Counted from the first letter of the stretch, positions 40,634 to 49,972 are shown. The stretch: 52,707 bases of DNA from Alphaproteobacteria bacterium (GCA_027045875.1 JALUAG010000053.1:1-52707); one strand, 5' to 3'. Numbers and translations: made by a program. The notes: generated from the sequence alone by a model not told the origin.

Positions 40634-40671
40634 ACCTTGCGCTTCCGGTGGAAAGAGATAGGAGAGCATGG

Positions 40672-41061
<390 letters not shown>

Positions 41062-41067
41062 GCAATG

Positions 41068-41096
41068 AATCTAGGGCGCGAGGGCTAGGGCGACAA
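41068..41096 (-). promoter_or_regulatory. Predicted rnpB promoter
   Basis: TTGTCG (41096-41091), a 17-bp spacer and TAGATT (41073-41068) on the minus strand. The spacing places the start at about 41061, exactly where P1 pairing puts the 5' end of the RNA. It overlaps the end of the amidase gene. Confidence 0.75.
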
Positions 41097-41774
41097 GGCG
41101 GCCACGGCCTCCAGGAGCCCCATGGTTTCCGGATCGAGAATGCCGTCCACCCGTCGCGGCCGGAAGCGGCGCTGGAAGGCCCGCACCAGCACCGGGAGGC
41201 CGGCACCGTTCGCCCCCCCCATGTAGCCGATCCGCCGTAGCAGACGGGCCGCGCGCAGCGGATCGACGGGGCGCGGCGGCGCCTCTCCCGGCCACAGGGC
41301 GAGCCCGCGGGCCGCCAGAACGGGCCAGGGGAAGAGCTCGCCGGGGTCGGTCTTGCGGGCGGGTGCGGTGTCGCTGTGGCCGACGACCGCCGCCGGCGGC
41401 AGCCGGTGGCGGGCAAGGAGGGGCGCGAGCAGTCCGCACAGGGCGTCGATCTGCGCCTCCGGAAACGGCCGGTAGCCCCATTCGTGGCCGGGGTTGACGA
41501 GCTCGATGCCGATCGAGACGTCGTTGACGTCCTGATGGCCCCGCCAGCCGCCGCGGCCGGCGTGCCAGGCGCGGCGCTCCTCCGGCACGAGCCGCAGGAT
41601 GCGGCCACGCTCGTCGACGAAATAGTGGCAGGAGACGGCGCTTTCGGGATCGCACAGCCGGGCGAGCGCGGCGGTTGCATCGGGCATGCCGGTGTAATGG
41701 AGGAGGACGAGCACGATCCGCCCGCCGGCGGGCCGGGGGCCGTGGTTGGGCGAGGGATGATCGGCGATGCGCAA
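41085..41774 (-). CDS. N-acetylmuramoyl-L-alanine amidase (AmpD/AmiD-like)
   Basis: 229 residues. The Amidase_2 zinc site is visible: a histidine in VLLHYTGM near residue 26, another in WHAGRGGWRG, and the last histidine with downstream aspartate/lysine in VGHSDTAPARKTDPGELFPW. SIGIELVNPG is also family-typical. A C-terminal peptidoglycan-binding region (AFQRRFRPRRVDGILDPETM) follows from about 190. It cleaves the MurNAc-L-Ala amide bond. No signal peptide is apparent, so a cytoplasmic recycling role (AmpD-like) is at least as likely as a periplasmic one. It lies 5 bp after the TIGR02302 gene. Confidence 0.88.
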   Translation of the reverse strand: MRIADHPSPNHGPRPAGGRIVLVLLHYTGMPDATAALARLCDPESAVSCHYFVDERGRILRLVPEERRAWHAGRGGWRGHQDVNDVSIGIELVNPGHEWGYRPFPEAQIDALCGLLAPLLARHRLPPAAVVGHSDTAPARKTDPGELFPWPVLAARGLALWPGEAPPRPVDPLRAARLLRRIGYMGGANGAGLPVLVRAFQRRFRPRRVDGILDPETMGLLEAVAALSP

Positions 41775-41779
41775 GGGGT

Positions 41780-44260
41780 TCAGAAGCGGTCCAGCAGGCG
41801 CTCGTAGTAGTCGAGCTCGTAGCTCGGACGACGGCGCTCGCCGGAGCGCCGGTAGAGCTCCTCGAGGACGCCCCGCGCCCGCCCCAGGTCATAGTCGCTG
41901 GGCAGCTCCACCCCGTCGCTCTGGAAGCCGCCCTCGTTGCGCATCGCCCGGCCCAGCGGATCGCGGCCGCGGCGGCCGAGCAGGCCGGGCCGGCCGGCAC
42001 CGGGCTGGCGCGCCATCTGTTCGCGGAGCTGCTCCAGCATCGCCTGGCCGCCCTGCTGCATGTACTCGAGCGCCCGGGTCTGGGGCTGGGTGGCCTGACC
42101 CGGGGCCCCGCGCTCGAGGGCGCGGCGCGCCTGCCGCATCTCGAGCTCGGCCTCGCCGAGCGCGCGCGGGATCCGCATGCCGGCTTCGCCCAGGCGGCGC
42201 ATCAGCTCGCCGAGGGCGCGGCGCAGCGCCTCCTGCTCCATCGCCGCCTGTCCCGAGGCCTGGGGGCGCATCCGCCCCTCGCCCTCGCGTCCACGCTCGC
42301 CCTCGCGCGGATCCTGGCGGCCGGCGCGGAACTGCCGCTCCATCTCGAAGCTGCGATCGAGCAGTTCGCGCTGCAGCTCCATCATCCGTTGCAGATCGCC
42401 GAGCGCCTGCTCGCCGGGGGTGGGCTGCATGCGGGGCATCGCCGCCTGCATGTTCTCGAGCATGTTCTGGAGCTCGTTCAGGAGCTCGCGGGCGGCCTCC
42501 CGCATGCCGCTTTTCATGAGCTCCTCCGCCCGGCGCAGCATCTCCATGAGATCGTCGCGGCGCAGCAGCCGTTCGGGATCGAGCGGCACGAGCTCGCTCT
42601 GGCGTGTGGGCTCCCGCTCCAGCATCTGCTCCATCGCCCGACGGGCCATTTCGTCGAGATAGCGTTCGAGGGCCTGCTGCAGTTCCCGCATCAGCCGCTC
42701 GAGCTCCTGGTCCTCGGCCCCTTCGAGCAGTGCCCGCTGGAGCTGTTCCTGAAGATCCCGCATCTGGCGTTCGGCGATCGACAGCGCCCCCTCCTCGATG
42801 AAGAGGGCGATCTCCCACAGGAGATCCACCACCGAACGCCGCCCCTCGCCGTTGCGCTGGCGCTCGAGCCGCGCCGCCGCGACGTCGAGGGAAAGGGGAA
42901 CCGAGAAGCCCAGTGCCAGGGCCTCGCCGGTGGCGGCGAGGGAGCGCAGGCGGCGGGCCACCAGCGCCCAGCGGGCCGGCCGCTCGACCAGGCGCCGCCG
43001 CTGCTCGATCACCGCCCGCGCCAGCGGATGATCGAACAGCCGTTCCGGCAGGGTGATCTCGAGCGGTCCGCTCACCGCCTTCTGCCCCGACGCGTCCACC
43101 GCCTCGAGCCGCAGGACCACCGGCAGCCCGGCCCGTGGATGCGGGGTGAGGTCGAGAAAGCTCCGGCTCGCGAGCTCGGCCGGCTGCTTCGCCGGACGCA
43201 CGAGCACGTGGCGCTCGACGCTGCCTCCGGGCTCGTCGTTGACCACCGGCGGCTCGATGACGAGGGCGATCTCCCGCAGCCCGTAGTCGTCGCGTGCCTC
43301 GAAACGGAGGTCGAGCGCCGCCCGCAGGGTGGTCCGGGGTGCATCCACGAAGCGGATCTCGGGCGGCCGGTCGGGGATCGCGCGCAGGGTGAAGCGGGCG
43401 AGGGGCCGGTCGTCGAGACGGACCTCGAGCACCGCATCCGCGGACACCGCGAAGCGCGCTTCGGCGCTGCCGGCACCCAGCATGGTGAAGGGTCGCGGTG
43501 CCTCTTCCGCGAGCAGCAGCGGCGGCTCCTCGGCATCCTCGCCGAGGCCGTACAGCTGGAGCTGCATGACGCTGCCGGCCGGCACCTCGACCGGCGCCTC
43601 CCAGGCGGCGGGCTCGAGACGGAAGGGGGCGCGCTTGGTATAGGCGGGCGGCGTGAACCAGACTTCGAGGGTGGGGGCGCCGATCTGGCCGCCGCCGCGT
43701 GCCTCCGGCACCACGGCCCGCAGCAGCCGCTCGCCGATGCTGCCGCGGGCTTCCACCAGCGCCACCACGAGCAGCAGCAGCAGCGCCGCCCGCAGCCCCC
43801 AGGGATCGCGGCGCGGCAGGGGCGAGCGGGGCGGTCGCGGCCGCAGCCGCGACAGGAGCGCCTCCAGACGCGCACGGTGCAGTCGCCACAGCCGCCGGGA
43901 CCAGGGATCCCCGGTCCCCACGGCGAGCCTGTCGAGGGCCGCCCGCAGCGGCTGATGGGGGATGCCGCTGTCGCGCTCGAGGCGGGCCATCGCCTCCTCC
44001 CGCGAGGGCAGGCGCCAGCCGCTGCGGCCCCGGTGGAGGACGAACAGGAAGGCGAGGAGGAAGAGGACGAGCCCCGAGAGATGCAGCCAGCGCGGCAGCA
44101 GGATCCAGGGGTCGAACAGGGAGACGACGAGGAACAGGCCGAGGACCGCCACCGCCGGCCAGCAGGAAAGCCACAGCCGTTCCCAGAACAGGGCGAACCG
44201 CGCGGCCTGCAGCTTGGCCCGCAGCCGCCGATCGCGGAACATCTCCTCAGTCGCCGGCAT
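41780..44260 (-). CDS. TIGR02302-family (DUF4175) membrane protein
   Basis: 826 residues from the ATG at 44260, chosen for GGGAG upstream; it overlaps lysA by 14 bp. Two or three membrane segments lie near the N-terminus (SCWPAVAVLGLFLVVSL, LSGLVLFLLAFLFVLH, LRAALLLLLVVALVEA). A probable extracytoplasmic part with beta-rich stretches (TLEVWFTPPAYTKRAPF, VDAPRTTLRAALDLRFEARDDYG) follows. From about residue 500 it becomes a long Gln/Met/Arg/Glu-rich helical region, with repeats like MRELQQALERYLDEMARRAM. The family is conserved in alphaproteobacteria and has no known function. The amidase, lysA and dcw neighbours suggest an envelope role. Confidence 0.88.
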   Translation of the reverse strand: MPATEEMFRDRRLRAKLQAARFALFWERLWLSCWPAVAVLGLFLVVSLFDPWILLPRWLHLSGLVLFLLAFLFVLHRGRSGWRLPSREEAMARLERDSGIPHQPLRAALDRLAVGTGDPWSRRLWRLHRARLEALLSRLRPRPPRSPLPRRDPWGLRAALLLLLVVALVEARGSIGERLLRAVVPEARGGGQIGAPTLEVWFTPPAYTKRAPFRLEPAAWEAPVEVPAGSVMQLQLYGLGEDAEEPPLLLAEEAPRPFTMLGAGSAEARFAVSADAVLEVRLDDRPLARFTLRAIPDRPPEIRFVDAPRTTLRAALDLRFEARDDYGLREIALVIEPPVVNDEPGGSVERHVLVRPAKQPAELASRSFLDLTPHPRAGLPVVLRLEAVDASGQKAVSGPLEITLPERLFDHPLARAVIEQRRRLVERPARWALVARRLRSLAATGEALALGFSVPLSLDVAAARLERQRNGEGRRSVVDLLWEIALFIEEGALSIAERQMRDLQEQLQRALLEGAEDQELERLMRELQQALERYLDEMARRAMEQMLEREPTRQSELVPLDPERLLRRDDLMEMLRRAEELMKSGMREAARELLNELQNMLENMQAAMPRMQPTPGEQALGDLQRMMELQRELLDRSFEMERQFRAGRQDPREGERGREGEGRMRPQASGQAAMEQEALRRALGELMRRLGEAGMRIPRALGEAELEMRQARRALERGAPGQATQPQTRALEYMQQGGQAMLEQLREQMARQPGAGRPGLLGRRGRDPLGRAMRNEGGFQSDGVELPSDYDLGRARGVLEELYRRSGERRRPSYELDYYERLLDRF

Positions 44261-45560
44261 CGCTGTGGCTCCCGCCCGCCCGGTCCGACCCTTCCGGTGC
44301 GGCAAGCCAGGGGGGCACGATCTCGTCGGCGAACTGGGCGGAAGGTTCCACGCGCGGCTTGATCACCGCCCAGCGTCCGCCCTCGACCAGCACCTCCGCC
44401 GGCCGAGGCCTCGAATTATAGTTCGAAACCATGGCCGCGCCATAGGCCCCGGTGGCGCCGACGGCGATCAGATCGCCCCGCCCGAGGGCCGGCAGCCGGC
44501 GGTCGCGGCCGAGGATGTCGCTGCTCTCGCAGATGGGACCGACGACGTCCATGGTGAGGAGCGGCGTACCCGGCGGCGGCTCGCGTACCGAGAAGATGTC
44601 GTGCCAGGCATCGTAGAGGGCCGGCCGCATCAGCGTGTGCATGCCGGCGTCGACCACGAGGTAGCGGCCCGCCCGCGTCTCCTTGCGGTAGATGACACGG
44701 CTCACGAGGATGCCAGCCTCGCCGACCAGCGCCCGCCCGGGCTCGAAGATCAGCCGGCAGCCGGTCCCGGCCGTCAGTTCGCGGACCATGGCCGCGAGGG
44801 CGCCCGGATCCGGCGGCGCCTCCTCGCGATAGCGGATGCCGAAGCCGCCGCCGAAATCGATCCGTTCGAGGGCGATGCCGCGGGTCCGCAGATCGCGCCA
44901 CAGCTCCACCGCCCGCCGGTAGGCGCGGGCGAAGGGGGCGAGTTCCGCGATCTGCGAGCCGATGTGGAGATGCAGGCCCACGGGCTCGATACCGGGCAGC
45001 GCCGCCGCCCGCTCGTAGGCCTCGACCGCCTCCTCGATGGGCACGCCGAACTTGTCGCCGCGCCGCCCGGTGCTGATCTTGTCGTGGCTGCCCGCCGCCA
45101 CGTCCGGATTGATGCGGATCGCCACCGGTGCCCGGGTGTCCGCCTCCCGGGCGACGGCGTCGAGCCGCTCGAGCTCCTCCAGCGATTCGACGTTGAACTG
45201 GAGGATGCGGTGGTGGAGGCCGAGCCGCATCTCCCCGTCGGTCTTGGCGACGCCGGCGAAGACGATGCGCGAAGGGGGCACGCCGGCCGCCAGGGCCCGC
45301 GCGATCTCGCCGCCCGAGACCGTGTCCGCCCCGGCGCCCTCGGCCGAAAGCAGGCGGAGGATGGCGAGATGGGGATTGGCCTTGACGGCGTAGCAGAAGA
45401 GGACGGGGAGATCGGCGAAGGCGCCGGCGTAGGCGCGGAAGCGCTCCCGCACCGCACCGGCGCTGTAGACGTAGACGGGCGTGCCGGCGACGGCGGCGAT
45501 CTCCGCCACCGGCACCTCCTCGGCGAACAGTTCGCCGCGCCGGTAGGAAAAGCCGTTCAC
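44247..45560 (-). CDS. lysA: Diaminopimelate decarboxylase
   Basis: 437 residues from a GTG start overlapping the lipoprotein stop by 4 bp. PLP-lysine in FCYAVKANPHLAIL near residue 60, AGADTVSGGEIARAL, LHLHIGSQIAEL near 200, IDFGGGFGIRY, FEPGRALVGEAG near 290 and the substrate cysteine in GPICESSDILGRDR near 360 are all present. It makes L-lysine from meso-DAP. The reading frame stays open upstream across the opposite gene, but that part is antisense to the flavoprotein gene. Confidence 0.96.
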   Translation of the reverse strand: MNGFSYRRGELFAEEVPVAEIAAVAGTPVYVYSAGAVRERFRAYAGAFADLPVLFCYAVKANPHLAILRLLSAEGAGADTVSGGEIARALAAGVPPSRIVFAGVAKTDGEMRLGLHHRILQFNVESLEELERLDAVAREADTRAPVAIRINPDVAAGSHDKISTGRRGDKFGVPIEEAVEAYERAAALPGIEPVGLHLHIGSQIAELAPFARAYRRAVELWRDLRTRGIALERIDFGGGFGIRYREEAPPDPGALAAMVRELTAGTGCRLIFEPGRALVGEAGILVSRVIYRKETRAGRYLVVDAGMHTLMRPALYDAWHDIFSVREPPPGTPLLTMDVVGPICESSDILGRDRRLPALGRGDLIAVGATGAYGAAMVSNYNSRPRPAEVLVEGGRWAVIKPRVEPSAQFADEIVPPWLAAPEGSDRAGGSHSDAGD

Positions 45561-45739
45561 CCGCCGTCCTTCGCGCCGTTCCTTTTGCCCTCTTCCGGCG
45601 TCCTCTCCGGTTCCTGCGTCTCCGGCAGGCGCAACGGTCCGCGCCGGCCGCAGCCGGCGAGCCCGAGGATCAGCGCGGGCAGCGCCAGAAGGCGCAGGCG
45701 CGCAGGCGGGCTTCGCGAATCGCCCTTTCGCCGTTCCAT
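45557..45739 (-). CDS. lptM: LptM-like small lipoprotein
   Basis: 60 residues. A hydrophobic signal segment (LRLLALPALILGLAGC) ends in a lipobox, and the mature start CGRRGPLRLP matches the CGxxGPLyLP pattern of LptM/YifL. The lptM-lysA order is the common one. LptM assists LptD folding in outer-membrane LPS export, so its presence argues for an LPS-type outer membrane. The short C-terminal tail is Glu/Pro-rich. A GCTAGC sequence just upstream (45748-45753) could be a -10 element. Confidence 0.85.
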   Translation of the reverse strand: MERRKGDSRSPPARLRLLALPALILGLAGCGRRGPLRLPETQEPERTPEEGKRNGAKDGG

Positions 45740-45800
45740 GCAAAAAGGCTAGCACAGGCCCCGTGGAAGGGAAACGCGGGGCACCTCGGGGGAGGAGACC

Positions 45801-48251
45801 ATGGCGCAGGATCTGCCCGGGCAAACAGAGGTGGTGATCATCGGCGGCGGCATCGTCGGCTGCGCGATAGCATACCATCTGGCCCGGATCGGCATCACCG
45901 ACGTGGTGCTGCTGGAGCGCAAGAAGCTCACCTGCGGCACCACATGGCACGCGGCCGGACTGGTGGGGCAGCTCCGCGCCACCCGCAACATGACCGAGCT
46001 CGCCAAATACACCTCGGAGCTGTTCGCCGGGCTGGAGGCGGAAACCGGGCAGGCCACCGGCTTCCGCCAGAACGGGTCGATCGCGGTGGCGCTCCATTCC
46101 GAGCGTTTCGAGGAGCTGAAACGGGGCGCCTCGATGGCCCGCAACTTCGGCCTCGAGGTGGAGGTGATCGGTCCCGCCGAGATCCACGAGCGGCACCCCC
46201 TCGTGAACCTCGAGGGGGTGGTGGGCGGCATCTTCCTGCCCAAGGACGGCCAGACCAATCCCATCGACACCACCCTGGCGCTGGCCAGGGGCGCCCGCAT
46301 GCGGGGGGTGCGGATCCTGGAGGAGCTGCCGGTCGAGCGCATCCTCGTCGAGGGCGGGCGGGCCGTGGGCGTGCGGACGCCGGTCGGCGAGCTGCGGGCC
46401 GGCACCGTCGTTCTCGCCGCCGGCATGTGGTCCTGGTGGCTCGCCCGCGACATCGGCGTCCATCTCCCCCTCCACGCCGCCGAACATTTCTACGTCGTCA
46501 CCGAGGCGATCGAGGGGCTGCCGCGCGAGCTCCCGGTGCTCCGGGTGCCGGACGAATGCGCCTACTGCAAGGAAGATGCCGGCAAGCTCCTGATCGGCTT
46601 CTTCGAGCCCGAGGCCAAGCCCTGGGGCATGCGGGGGATCGATCCCGACCACGCCTTCGAGACCCTGCCCGAGGATCTCGACCAGATCGCCCCGCTGCTG
46701 GAGAAGGCGGTGGCCCGGCTGCCGGTTCTCGAGCGCACCGGCATCCACACCTTCTTCAACGGGCCGGAGAGCTTCACCCCCGACGATCGCTATCTGCTCG
46801 GGGAAGTGGCCGAGGTGCGCGACCTGTTCGTGGCCTGCGGGATGAACTCGATCGGTATCCAGTCCTCGGGCGGGGTCGGCAAGGTGCTCGCCGAATGGAT
46901 CCGCGACCGCCGGGCGCCGGTCGATCTGGTGGATGTCGACGTGCTGCGCATGCAGCCCTTCCAGTCGACCCGGCGCTATCTGTTCGACCGCACGCGCGAG
47001 ACCCTGGGCCTCTTGTACGCCATGCACTGGCCGCACCGGCAGTACGCGACCGCCCGCGGTGCGCGGCGCTCCCCCTTCCACGACCGCCTCCTGGCGGCGG
47101 GCGCGGTGATGGGGGAAATGGCCGGCTGGGAACGTCCCAACTGGTTCGCGCTGCCCGGCATGGAGCCGGTCTACCGCTACACCTGGGGGAGGCCGGACTG
47201 GTTCGCGGCCTGCGCCGCCGAATGCGAAACGGTGCGCGATCGGGTGGCGCTGTTCGACCAGAGCAGCTTCGCCAAGTTCTTGGTGCAGGGGCGGGATGCC
47301 TGCCGGGTGCTGAACCGCATCTGCGCCAACGAGGTGGACGTCGCCCCCGGGCGTGTCGTCTACACGCCCTGGCTCAACGACGCGGGCGGCATCGAGGCCG
47401 ATCTCACCGTCACCCGCCTCGATGGGGACCGGTTCCTGGTGGTGACCTCGGGCGCCTCGCAGACCCGCGACCGGAGCTGGCTCGAACGTCACATTCCGGA
47501 GGATGCGCGGGTGGCGGTGACCGACGTCACCTCGGGGCTGCCCATGCTCGGGCTCATGGGGCCGAACGCCCGCGCGCTCCTCGAGGCGCTGTCGGGCGAG
47601 GATCTCTCGAACGCGCGCTTTCCCTTCGCCACCTCGCGGATCCTGGAGATCGGCTATGCCGAGGTACGGGCGAGCCGTCTCACCTATGTGGGCGAGCTCG
47701 GCTACGAGCTCTACGTCCCGGCCGAGTTCGCCCTGCACGTCTTCGAGCGGATCCTGGAGGCGGGGGAGGCCTTCGGTCTCGGCTTCGCCGGCATGCACGC
47801 CATGAACTCCTGCCGCACGGAGAAGGGCTACCGGCACTGGGGCCACGACATCGGTCCCGAGGACACGCCCCTCGAGGCGGGTCTCGGCTTCACCCTCGCC
47901 TGGGACAAGCCGGGCGGTTTTTTGGGTCGCGAGGCGCTCCTCGAACGACACTCCGAGCGGCCGCCCAAGAGGCGCCTCGTGCAGATCCGGCTCGAGGACC
48001 CGGAGCGGCTGCTGTTCCACGAGGAGCCCATCCTGGAGGACGGACGCATCGTGGGTTCGGTCACCTCGGGCGCCTTCGGTTTCCGGATCGGCGCCAGCCT
48101 CGGCATGGGCTACGTCCACCATCCCGAGGGCGTCTCCGCCGAATGGCTCGCGAACGGTCGCTTTTCGGTCGAGGTCGCGGGCGAGCCGGTGCCCGCCACC
48201 CTGCAGCTCCGCCCGTTCTACGATCCCGACAACCGGCGGGTGAAGGCCTGA
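45801..48251 (+). CDS. Dimethylglycine/sarcosine dehydrogenase-type flavoprotein (GcvT family)
   Basis: 816 residues. The N-terminal FAD-binding site GGGIVG is at residues 15-20, and H50 in CGTTWHAAGLVG matches the histidine that carries covalent FAD in dimethylglycine and sarcosine dehydrogenases. A DAO domain (about 8-380) is followed by an FAO_M-like linker (WPHRQYATARGARRSP), a GCV_T domain (about 430-690, VTDVTSGLPMLGLMGPNAR, YVGELGYELYVPAEFA) and a C-terminal barrel (VTSGAFGFRIGASLGMGYV). It likely oxidatively demethylates an N-methylglycine-type compound with tetrahydrofolate. GGAGGAG precedes the ATG. The exact substrate is uncertain. Confidence 0.9.
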   Translation: MAQDLPGQTEVVIIGGGIVGCAIAYHLARIGITDVVLLERKKLTCGTTWHAAGLVGQLRATRNMTELAKYTSELFAGLEAETGQATGFRQNGSIAVALHSERFEELKRGASMARNFGLEVEVIGPAEIHERHPLVNLEGVVGGIFLPKDGQTNPIDTTLALARGARMRGVRILEELPVERILVEGGRAVGVRTPVGELRAGTVVLAAGMWSWWLARDIGVHLPLHAAEHFYVVTEAIEGLPRELPVLRVPDECAYCKEDAGKLLIGFFEPEAKPWGMRGIDPDHAFETLPEDLDQIAPLLEKAVARLPVLERTGIHTFFNGPESFTPDDRYLLGEVAEVRDLFVACGMNSIGIQSSGGVGKVLAEWIRDRRAPVDLVDVDVLRMQPFQSTRRYLFDRTRETLGLLYAMHWPHRQYATARGARRSPFHDRLLAAGAVMGEMAGWERPNWFALPGMEPVYRYTWGRPDWFAACAAECETVRDRVALFDQSSFAKFLVQGRDACRVLNRICANEVDVAPGRVVYTPWLNDAGGIEADLTVTRLDGDRFLVVTSGASQTRDRSWLERHIPEDARVAVTDVTSGLPMLGLMGPNARALLEALSGEDLSNARFPFATSRILEIGYAEVRASRLTYVGELGYELYVPAEFALHVFERILEAGEAFGLGFAGMHAMNSCRTEKGYRHWGHDIGPEDTPLEAGLGFTLAWDKPGGFLGREALLERHSERPPKRRLVQIRLEDPERLLFHEEPILEDGRIVGSVTSGAFGFRIGASLGMGYVHHPEGVSAEWLANGRFSVEVAGEPVPATLQLRPFYDPDNRRVKA

Positions 48252-48264
48252 AGGGCCGGGGGCG

Positions 48265-49935
48265 CTAACCCCGGCGGCGCCAGTTCTCGATCCAGAGCGT
48301 GGTCGGTGCCTGGTGGCCGGTCGGCGTCACCCCTTCGAGCCATTTCGGCCAGATGTGGGGATTGGCCCGGAAATAGAGGGGCAGCACCGGCAGATCGGTG
48401 GCGTAGAGACGCTGGAGCGCCGACCACAGCCGGCGGCGCTTCTCGCGGTCGAGTTCGACCTCGATGGCGTCGATCAGCGCGTCCATCTCGGGGTTCCGGT
48501 AACCGGTGTAGTTCTGCCCCGACCAGCCGTTCTCCGCCGTCGGGATCTCCTCCGAATGGAGGGTCGAGCGGGGCGGGTTCTCGGGCGAGCTGATCCAGGC
48601 GAACATGGCCATGCCGGTGAACCGGCGCTTGGCCACCGTCTCGCCGAAGAAGACCCGCGCCGGTTCGTTGCGGATGGTGATCTCGACGCCCGCCCGGCGC
48701 CACATGCCCTGCAGCACCTGCTCGACGAGTTCGCGGGTGCGGTTGCCGGCGGTGGTCATGAGCTCGAGGCTCATCCGCCGTCCCTCGCGATCGACGAGGA
48801 TGCCGTCCGGGCCGGGGCGGAATCCGGCCTCGGCGAACAGTTGCGCCGCCCGCTCGGGGTCGTAGGGATAGCGGGGGACCTCGGGATCGTGCACCCAGTC
48901 CAGGGGGTGGACGTTGGTATCGGCCACCGGCTGACGGCCGGCGAAGAGCTGGTCGACCAGGGTCTGGCGGTCGATGGCGTAGAGGAGGGCCTGCCGCACC
49001 CGCCGGTCGGCGAGCAGCGGATTGTCGAGCATGAGTTCGATGTGCTCGTAGACGAGGCCGGGCTGGTAGTGGACGGTGAAGCGGTCGCCGTTGCGGCGCT
49101 CGAAGGCCAGCGCCTGGTCGAGGCTCATGCCGAGGCCGCCGTCGATCATGTCGATCTCGCCGGAAAGCAGGTTGGCCTCGAGCGCGGCGGTGTTCTCGAT
49201 CGCCCGGACGACGATGCGGTCGAACCAGGGCTCGGCGCCGTACCAGGTGGGGTTGCGCTCGAGCAGGATGTGGCTTCCGGAGACGAGCTCGGTGATCCGG
49301 TAGGGACCGAAGTAGAGGCCCGGGTTGGTGGGGTCGGTGTCGTAGAGGGTGCGGTTGCGATAGGTTGCCGGGTCGGCCTCGAACACCGGCCGTTCGAGAT
49401 GGGCGGGGAGGAGGCGGAAGTCGTTGATGGTGTTGTACTGGAAGGTGAGCTTCTCGTCGTAGATCGTGAAGGTCTTCTCGTCGATCACCTCGATCCTGTA
49501 GATGCGCCGGTACATCTCGGCATTGCCGACCCCGCTCTGCGGATGGCGTCCCACTTCCCAGGTGAACAGCACGTCCTCGGTGCTCACCGGGGTGCCGTCA
49601 CCCCAGGTGGCATCGGGGCGGATGGTGTAGGTGAGGGCGACGCCGCGCCCGCCCTCGGGGTTCGTCACCTCGCGCGCGAGCCCGTTCTCGAAGGTGGGAA
49701 GCTCGGTGCACAGGAAGCAGCGCGGTCGCCAGTCGGCGTCGTATTCCGTGAGCGGCCGGCGCACCATGGCCAGCACGTAGCTCTTGGCGGCCATCGAATC
49801 GATGTTGGGATGGAGGGTCGCCGGATACTGGGTGATGCCGATCGTGAGCGTGCGCCCGTCTGCGGCGGCGCGGGCGCCGTCCTGTGCGGGCAGGGCGAGG
49901 AGAAGGAACGAAGCCAGCAACAGCCATCGCCGCAT
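48265..49935 (-). CDS. Family-5 extracellular solute-binding protein
   Basis: 556 residues from the ATG at 49935, with GGAGG upstream. An N-terminal signal peptide (MRRWLLLASFLLLALPAQ) precedes a SBP_bac_5 domain: TIGITQYPATLHPNIDSMAA, YTIRPDATWGDGTPVSTEDVLFTWE, FGPYRITELVSGSHILLERNP, RVRQALLYAIDRQTLVDQLFAG and PLYFRANPHIWPKW. The family binds peptides, nickel or other small molecules. No permease or ATPase gene is adjacent on either side, so it is an orphan in this window. It is convergent with the flavoprotein gene. Confidence 0.9.
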   Translation of the reverse strand: MRRWLLLASFLLLALPAQDGARAAADGRTLTIGITQYPATLHPNIDSMAAKSYVLAMVRRPLTEYDADWRPRCFLCTELPTFENGLAREVTNPEGGRGVALTYTIRPDATWGDGTPVSTEDVLFTWEVGRHPQSGVGNAEMYRRIYRIEVIDEKTFTIYDEKLTFQYNTINDFRLLPAHLERPVFEADPATYRNRTLYDTDPTNPGLYFGPYRITELVSGSHILLERNPTWYGAEPWFDRIVVRAIENTAALEANLLSGEIDMIDGGLGMSLDQALAFERRNGDRFTVHYQPGLVYEHIELMLDNPLLADRRVRQALLYAIDRQTLVDQLFAGRQPVADTNVHPLDWVHDPEVPRYPYDPERAAQLFAEAGFRPGPDGILVDREGRRMSLELMTTAGNRTRELVEQVLQGMWRRAGVEITIRNEPARVFFGETVAKRRFTGMAMFAWISSPENPPRSTLHSEEIPTAENGWSGQNYTGYRNPEMDALIDAIEVELDREKRRRLWSALQRLYATDLPVLPLYFRANPHIWPKWLEGVTPTGHQAPTTLWIENWRRRG

Positions 49936-49962
49936 GTCACATCCTCCGGCCGGCGGTCCCGA

Positions 49963-49972
49963 TACCCGGGTA
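49963..49972. repeat. Perfect 10-bp palindrome in the binding-protein leader
   Basis: TACCCGGGTA lies about 28 bp upstream of the binding-protein start, a place that could suit an operator. No other copy was searched for; significance is unclear. Confidence 0.25.

Larger units (their letters stand above)
40160..40671 (-). promoter_or_regulatory. dcw leader region without a gene
   Basis: 512 bp between the rnpB 3' end and rsmH. It is much poorer in G+C than its surroundings (25 of 60 bases at 40561-40620, about 42%). No MraZ-like reading frame is present; the small open frames on both strands show no recognisable motif. The region holds a promoter (40514-40542), two perfect DnaA boxes, and a short inverted repeat AACGC-AA-GCGTT at 40336-40347. 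The promoter predicts an untranslated leader of about 350 nt before rsmH. Confidence 0.75.

Noticed and set aside
40160-40671. Chromosomal replication origin
   Set aside because: Only two consensus DnaA boxes were found, about 440 bp apart, with no clear A+T-rich unwinding element or box cluster; a regulatory role is more economical. Reported as a DnaA-box finding instead.
45561-48122. A very long minus-strand open frame continuous with lysA
   Set aside because: Only the 44247-45560 part reads as LysA. The rest is antisense to the clear flavoprotein gene on the + strand and has no family motifs; long open frames are expected by chance at this G+C content.
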